Positions 60,383 through 64,000 of a stretch of DNA of 64,000 bases are shown one piece after another. The stretch is from Kribbella amoyensis. GTDB taxonomy: Bacteria; Actinomycetota; Actinomycetes; Propionibacteriales; Kribbellaceae. Position 1 is the stretch's first letter; every line of letters begins with the position of its first letter. The stretch lies in NCBI RefSeq assembly GCF_007828865.1, contig NZ_VIVK01000002.1:558001-622000 (forward strand), read 5' to 3'. The translations under genes and the position numbers were made by a program. The notes under the pieces are model-generated. The model worked only from the letters and a program-made list of their open reading frames with translations, was not told where the DNA came from and made no database searches.

Positions 60383-61771
60383 ATGGAGGATCCACGGGCC
60401 AATTGGCCGGCGAGCGGTGCCGATCTGCACCTCGACCTGTCCGCCGGGCGAGGGCGCGCGGAGCTGGTCCGGGCGCTGCACGAGTCGATCCGCGGCGGCC
60501 GGCTCGCCGCCGGGACCAGGCTGCCGTCGTCGCGCTCGCTGGCCAAGGACCTCGGGATCGCCCGGAACACGGTCGCCGACGCGTACGGCCAGCTCGTGGC
60601 CGAAGGCTGGCTGACCGCGCGCCAGGGCTCCGGGACCGTCGTCGCCACCCGGCAACCACCCGCGCCGGCCGCCGTGATTCCGTTGCCCCAAGCAAAGAAG
60701 CTGCGGTACGACCTGGCGCCCGGTTCGCCCGACGTGGCCACCTTCCCGCGGACCGAGTGGCTCGCGGCCGCCCGGAAGGCGCTCGTGGTCGCGCCCAACG
60801 AGGCGTTCGGGTACGGCGATCCCCGCGGCCGGATCGAGCTGCGCCGGATGCTGGCCGACTACCTGGCCCGGGCGCGCGGGGTCCGGGCGGATCCGGAGCG
60901 CGTCCTGATCTGCTCGGGCTACGTGCAGGCGCTGGCCTTGCTGGGGGAGGCGTTGCGGGGAAGGGGAGCCTCGACGATCTCGGTGGAGGAGTACGGGTAC
61001 AACCTGCACTGGGACGTGATCAGGTCGCGCGGGCTGGAGCCGGTCCCGGTACCGATCGACGAGCTCGGGGCCTGTGCGGATCGGTTGTCGGGTGACGCCG
61101 CCTTGCTCACCCCGGCGCACCAGATGCCGATCGGAGTCCCACTCGCACCGATCCGGCGAACCGCTGCCGTGGAGTGGGCGCGGGCCACGGGCGCGGTACT
61201 GATCGAGGACGACTACGACGGCGAGTTCCGGTACGACCGGCAGACCGTGGGTGCGTTGCAGGCCTTGGATCCCGAGCGCGTCGTGTACGTGGGGACGGCG
61301 AGCAAGACGCTCGCGCCGGGGCTGCGGCTCGCCTGGATGGTGCTGCCGCAACGGTTGATCGAGCCGGTTCTCGCGGCGAAGCGGACCACCGATCTGCAGA
61401 CCGCGACGCTGGACCAGCTGGTGCTCGCCGAGTTCATTGCCTCAGGCCACTACGACCGGCACGTCCGGCGCAGCCGCCTGCACTACCGGCGGCGCCGCGA
61501 CCGCCTGGTCGAACTCCTCGCCGAACGCGCTCCCGGTGTCCGCGTCGCCGGGATCTCGGCCGGCCTGCACGTCCTGCTCGACGTCCCGGGCGACGCCGAC
61601 GAACTGGTCACCCGAGCCGCCCGGCAAGGCCTCGCCCTGGCGACGCTCGCGCGGTACCACTTCGCCACCACCGACGACGAACGCCAAGCCCTCGTCGTCG
61701 GCTACGGCACCCCGCCGGACCACGCGTACTCCGGCGCCCTGGACCTGCTCTGCCAGATCCTCGGGGTCTAG
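60383..61771 (+). CDS. MocR/PdxR-type GntR-aminotransferase regulator
   Basis: A 462-residue fusion of a winged GntR HTH (1-~85; LPSSRSLAKDLGIARNTVAD) and a class I aminotransferase fold. The PLP-binding Lys is K308 in GTASKTLAPG, with YDGEFRYD preceding it. Such regulators sense PLP or amino compounds. Likely controls the divergent AhpD-like gene and perhaps the DAAO-type gene, with which it overlaps convergently by four bases. ATG 60383 has no Shine-Dalgarno and may be leaderless. Confidence 0.92.
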   Translation: MEDPRANWPASGADLHLDLSAGRGRAELVRALHESIRGGRLAAGTRLPSSRSLAKDLGIARNTVADAYGQLVAEGWLTARQGSGTVVATRQPPAPAAVIPLPQAKKLRYDLAPGSPDVATFPRTEWLAAARKALVVAPNEAFGYGDPRGRIELRRMLADYLARARGVRADPERVLICSGYVQALALLGEALRGRGASTISVEEYGYNLHWDVIRSRGLEPVPVPIDELGACADRLSGDAALLTPAHQMPIGVPLAPIRRTAAVEWARATGAVLIEDDYDGEFRYDRQTVGALQALDPERVVYVGTASKTLAPGLRLAWMVLPQRLIEPVLAAKRTTDLQTATLDQLVLAEFIASGHYDRHVRRSRLHYRRRRDRLVELLAERAPGVRVAGISAGLHVLLDVPGDADELVTRAARQGLALATLARYHFATTDDERQALVVGYGTPPDHAYSGALDLLCQILGV

Positions 61772-62694
61772 GACACGTTCTTGACCAGGCCGAGGACCTC
61801 GTCGGCGCAGCCCCAGGAGAGGGTGACGCCGGAGCCGCCGTGGCCGTAGCAGTGCACGATCACGCGGTCCCCGGAGCGGACGCTCTCGCAGCGGACGGCG
61901 GGACGGGCCGGGCGGAGTCCGACACGATGACGGATCACCTTGGCCCGGCGGACCGCGGGGACCAGTTCGGCGGCCCGGTCGAGGATCGCCTTCGCCTGCT
62001 CGGCGTGCACCGCGAGGTCCCAGCTGTCCGGCTGGCTGGTACCGCCGATGACGACGTCGTGGGACCGCGGGACGAGGTACGTGAGCTCCTCGGGACTGCG
62101 GTCCGCGATCACCCACTCGGACAGCCCGAACTGCTCCACCGTCAGCACCTGGCCGCGGACCGGCGTGACGGTCGGATCCCCGGCGGTCAACCGAGCACCC
62201 AGACCCGCGCAGTTGACCACGATGTCGGCCGTGTTCGGCAACGCGGACAACGCGGACCGGGTCAGCGTCCCACCCGCGGCCTTGAGGCGCTCGACCAGGT
62301 ACGGCAGGTACTCGGGCATCTCGATCACCGGTGCGGTGAAGGACCAGCCGTCCTTGAACCCGGGTGGCGGCGAGCCGATCCGTTCGAGGTCGCTGAGCGC
62401 GTCCGCCCACCACGGATCGGGTGCCGTCTCGACCAGGTACTCCTTGCCGCGCCGCAGCCGCACGGACGACTCGGACTCCGCCAGCCCGGCCAACTCGGCG
62501 TACGTCGTCCGGGACCAGGCGGCCACCCGGTCCTGCGGCGCGGACAGGTACGGGTACCAGACCGCGGCCGCGACCGCCGACGTGGTCTCCAACGGGAGAT
62601 CCCGCGCCAGTACCCCGACCTCGTACCCCGCCTCGGCCAACCGGACCGCACAACTCAGCCCGATCACGCCCGCACCCACCACGATCACGCGCAT
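61768..62694 (-). CDS. FAD-dependent amino-acid oxidase (DAAO type)
   Basis: A 308-residue flavoprotein of the D-amino-acid oxidase/DAO family: N-terminal GAGVIG dinucleotide motif at 7-12, VARDLPLETTSAVAAAVWYPYL after it, and GHGGSGVTLSWG near the end. The length fits D-amino-acid oxidase. ATG 62694. It oxidises a D-amino acid to a 2-oxo acid; a link to the MocR regulator is plausible but not shown. Confidence 0.9.
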   Translation of the reverse strand: MRVIVVGAGVIGLSCAVRLAEAGYEVGVLARDLPLETTSAVAAAVWYPYLSAPQDRVAAWSRTTYAELAGLAESESSVRLRRGKEYLVETAPDPWWADALSDLERIGSPPPGFKDGWSFTAPVIEMPEYLPYLVERLKAAGGTLTRSALSALPNTADIVVNCAGLGARLTAGDPTVTPVRGQVLTVEQFGLSEWVIADRSPEELTYLVPRSHDVVIGGTSQPDSWDLAVHAEQAKAILDRAAELVPAVRRAKVIRHRVGLRPARPAVRCESVRSGDRVIVHCYGHGGSGVTLSWGCADEVLGLVKNVS

Positions 62695-62776
62695 CCCCCG
62701 ATTCTCACCGACCGGGGCCGTATCCCGCTACCGCTCCGGGCCAGGTGGTTGCCCCCGGCCCCGTCGCGGGACCGGT

Positions 62777-63862
62777 TCAGTGCAGGTCGACGGCGAAGGA
62801 GTAGAAGCGGGTGATCTGGTTGGCGCCGGCGTTGTCGTCGGAGAGCAGATAGAGCTGGTGCTTGCCACCGGGCAGGCGGCCGCCGAGGGCGAGGGCCTCG
62901 ATGTTGTCGAGCAACGGGTTCGGCTGCGGCTGCTTGGCGACGGCGCCGGACGGCGGGCAGTCGACCACGTCGAAGAGCAGCTTCTTGTCCAGGTACACCT
63001 GCTCCGGGGCATCCACGAGCGACTCCCGCGCGGAGACGTCGGCCGCGTGCCGCAGTGACACGGTGAACACGCGGATCGTGTTGCCGACGTCGGGGACGTA
63101 GGTCCGCTCCAGCGACACCAGCTGGTCCCGGCCGGCGACAGCCAGCTCCACCAGCGACAGACCCGGGTCCGTCTTGTACGCGTACTGCGCGGCCACCTGG
63201 TACCCACGTCCCGGCAGGCCCGAGTACTTGAGGATGCGGTTGCGGGAACGCCCGTCCGCGTCCGTACCGTCCGGGCTGAGCGGTCCCTCCATCCCGGCGA
63301 ACAGCGACCGCCCGTCCCGGCTCACCGCGAGCGATTCGAAGGTGGCGTTGTTCGTCGCTTGCCCGGCCGGCGCGACCTGGAAGCGTGACGGGACCGGCAA
63401 CGAGGCGACCTCCTTGCCGTCTGACAACCGGAACCGGCGGATCGACGGCTCCCGCTCCGACGTGGCCAGGATCGACCGCTCACCCCGCTCGACGACGAGG
63501 CCCTCACCGTCGAAGTCGGTCCCCGTGTACGGCGTACCGTCGGGCCGCCGGAGGATTGTCACACCGTCCACCGCGACCTTCGGCCCGGCCCCGATCTCTA
63601 GGTCGAACACCCGGGCCGGCGTGGTCCCCACGTTGTCCACCAACGCGACCCCGTGGCCGGGCCGGGTCACGTTGAGCGCCGACAGCCCGGCCACCGGCAA
63701 CCCGTCGTACGTCGTCTTGTCGAGGCTGTCGCTGAACCCGAGCAACCGGGCGTCCGGCGAGCAGGCCCCACCACCGGGGTGATCGGCGGCCGCCGCCGAC
63801 GTGGTCGAGGTGGAAAGGGCAGCCACGGCAACAGTCGCGGCCAACGGGATCTGCCAACGCAT
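62777..63862 (-). CDS. Secreted esterase-like/phytase-like beta-propeller protein
   Basis: A 361-residue exported protein; ATG 63862 is preferred to 63889 because GGAGGA lies six bases before it and it gives a clean signal peptide (IPLAATVAVAALSTSTTSA). The body (FDLEIGAGPKVAVDGV, FDGEGLVVERGERSILATSE, FESLAVSRDGRSLFAGMEG) matches the esterase-like activity of phytase domain, a six-bladed propeller. The function of most members is unknown. Nothing beyond it (63863-64000) shows a gene or clear site. Confidence 0.82.
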   Translation of the reverse strand: MRWQIPLAATVAVAALSTSTTSAAAADHPGGGACSPDARLLGFSDSLDKTTYDGLPVAGLSALNVTRPGHGVALVDNVGTTPARVFDLEIGAGPKVAVDGVTILRRPDGTPYTGTDFDGEGLVVERGERSILATSEREPSIRRFRLSDGKEVASLPVPSRFQVAPAGQATNNATFESLAVSRDGRSLFAGMEGPLSPDGTDADGRSRNRILKYSGLPGRGYQVAAQYAYKTDPGLSLVELAVAGRDQLVSLERTYVPDVGNTIRVFTVSLRHAADVSARESLVDAPEQVYLDKKLLFDVVDCPPSGAVAKQPQPNPLLDNIEALALGGRLPGGKHQLYLLSDDNAGANQITRFYSFAVDLH

Positions 63863-64000
63863 CGAGTTCCTCCGGGTCTCGCCAATCACCTTGCCACCTG
63901 AACCTATCCAGCCGAACGCGAGCTGAACCCGAGGATCCCGTCCACTGTCCGGAAGCTGCCAACTCGGTGCCGCGCGGCCGTGATGTCGGCGTAACGCGGG
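63863..64000. other. Terminal gap without recognised feature
   Basis: I see no gene, RNA or clear hairpin in the last 138 bases. The promoter of the minus-strand gene ending at 63862 must lie here. Confidence 0.5.

Overview
The window is dense, very GC-rich DNA with many GTG/TTG starts, ATGA-type stop/start overlaps and long operons. Together with the enzyme content this points to a soil actinomycete, most like Kribbella or a relative (inference; no rRNA is present). I see no tRNA, rRNA, CRISPR array or intact insertion sequence. The left 38 kb is a carbohydrate-catabolic region. The right 26 kb is a mixture of housekeeping and small accessory genes.

Region 1 (1-7.3 kb): the end of a GH42-type beta-galactosidase, a GH2 beta-galactosidase, a THUMP-type RNA methyltransferase preceded by a leader peptide and mutually exclusive hairpins (an erm-like attenuator), and a secreted GH95-related hydrolase on the minus strand.

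Region 2 (7.3-18.9 kb): a LacI-controlled eleven-gene operon. It holds a short-chain dehydrogenase, a fumarase-superfamily lyase, orphan TPP-dependent E1 alpha and beta subunits, an RbsBAC-type ABC importer, a VOC protein, a fuconolactonase-like amidohydrolase, a Gfo/Idh/MocA oxidoreductase and the LacI regulator. Two divergent promoters at 7394-7507 carry LacI-type operators placed about eleven helical turns apart. The gene set looks like a non-phosphorylated deoxysugar pathway with non-standard cleavage enzymes.

Region 3 (18.9-39.7 kb): a second sugar locus. A minus-strand operon (FCD/GntR regulator, second lactonase-like amidohydrolase, Tat-exported GH95 alpha-L-fucosidase) diverges from a long plus-strand run: an ABC importer, an unknown glycoside-processing protein, an RraA-fold aldolase, two tandem secreted GH141-like beta-helix proteins, a dehydrogenase, a CaiB-type CoA transferase, a cytosolic solute-binding-fold protein, an enoyl-CoA hydratase and an MBL hydrolase. 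A secreted SGNH esterase closes it. The regulator is an unusual fusion of an IS630-transposase DNA-binding domain, a second HTH and a GntR/FCD regulator. Secreted fucosidase-like and esterase genes, importers and intracellular lactonases together suggest use of a fucosylated, acylated plant or microbial glycan (inference).

Region 4 (39.8-64 kb): a PhyH dioxygenase with a divergent AraC regulator, PduO-type cobalamin adenosyltransferase, MurA with Asp in place of the catalytic Cys, a small secreted protein, FabV, a DUF3516 helicase, an ATP-grasp protein, a secreted RCC1 propeller, a STAS protein, an ethylmalonyl-CoA mutase-like B12 enzyme, a PPOX-like protein, a cupin-epimerase pair and an unknown hydrolase-like protein. 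A decayed spot follows, with an alpha/beta-hydrolase remnant and a sigma factor lacking region 2. The window ends with a PEP mutase-family protein, an AhpD-like protein divergent from a MocR regulator, a DAAO-type oxidase and a secreted phytase-like esterase.
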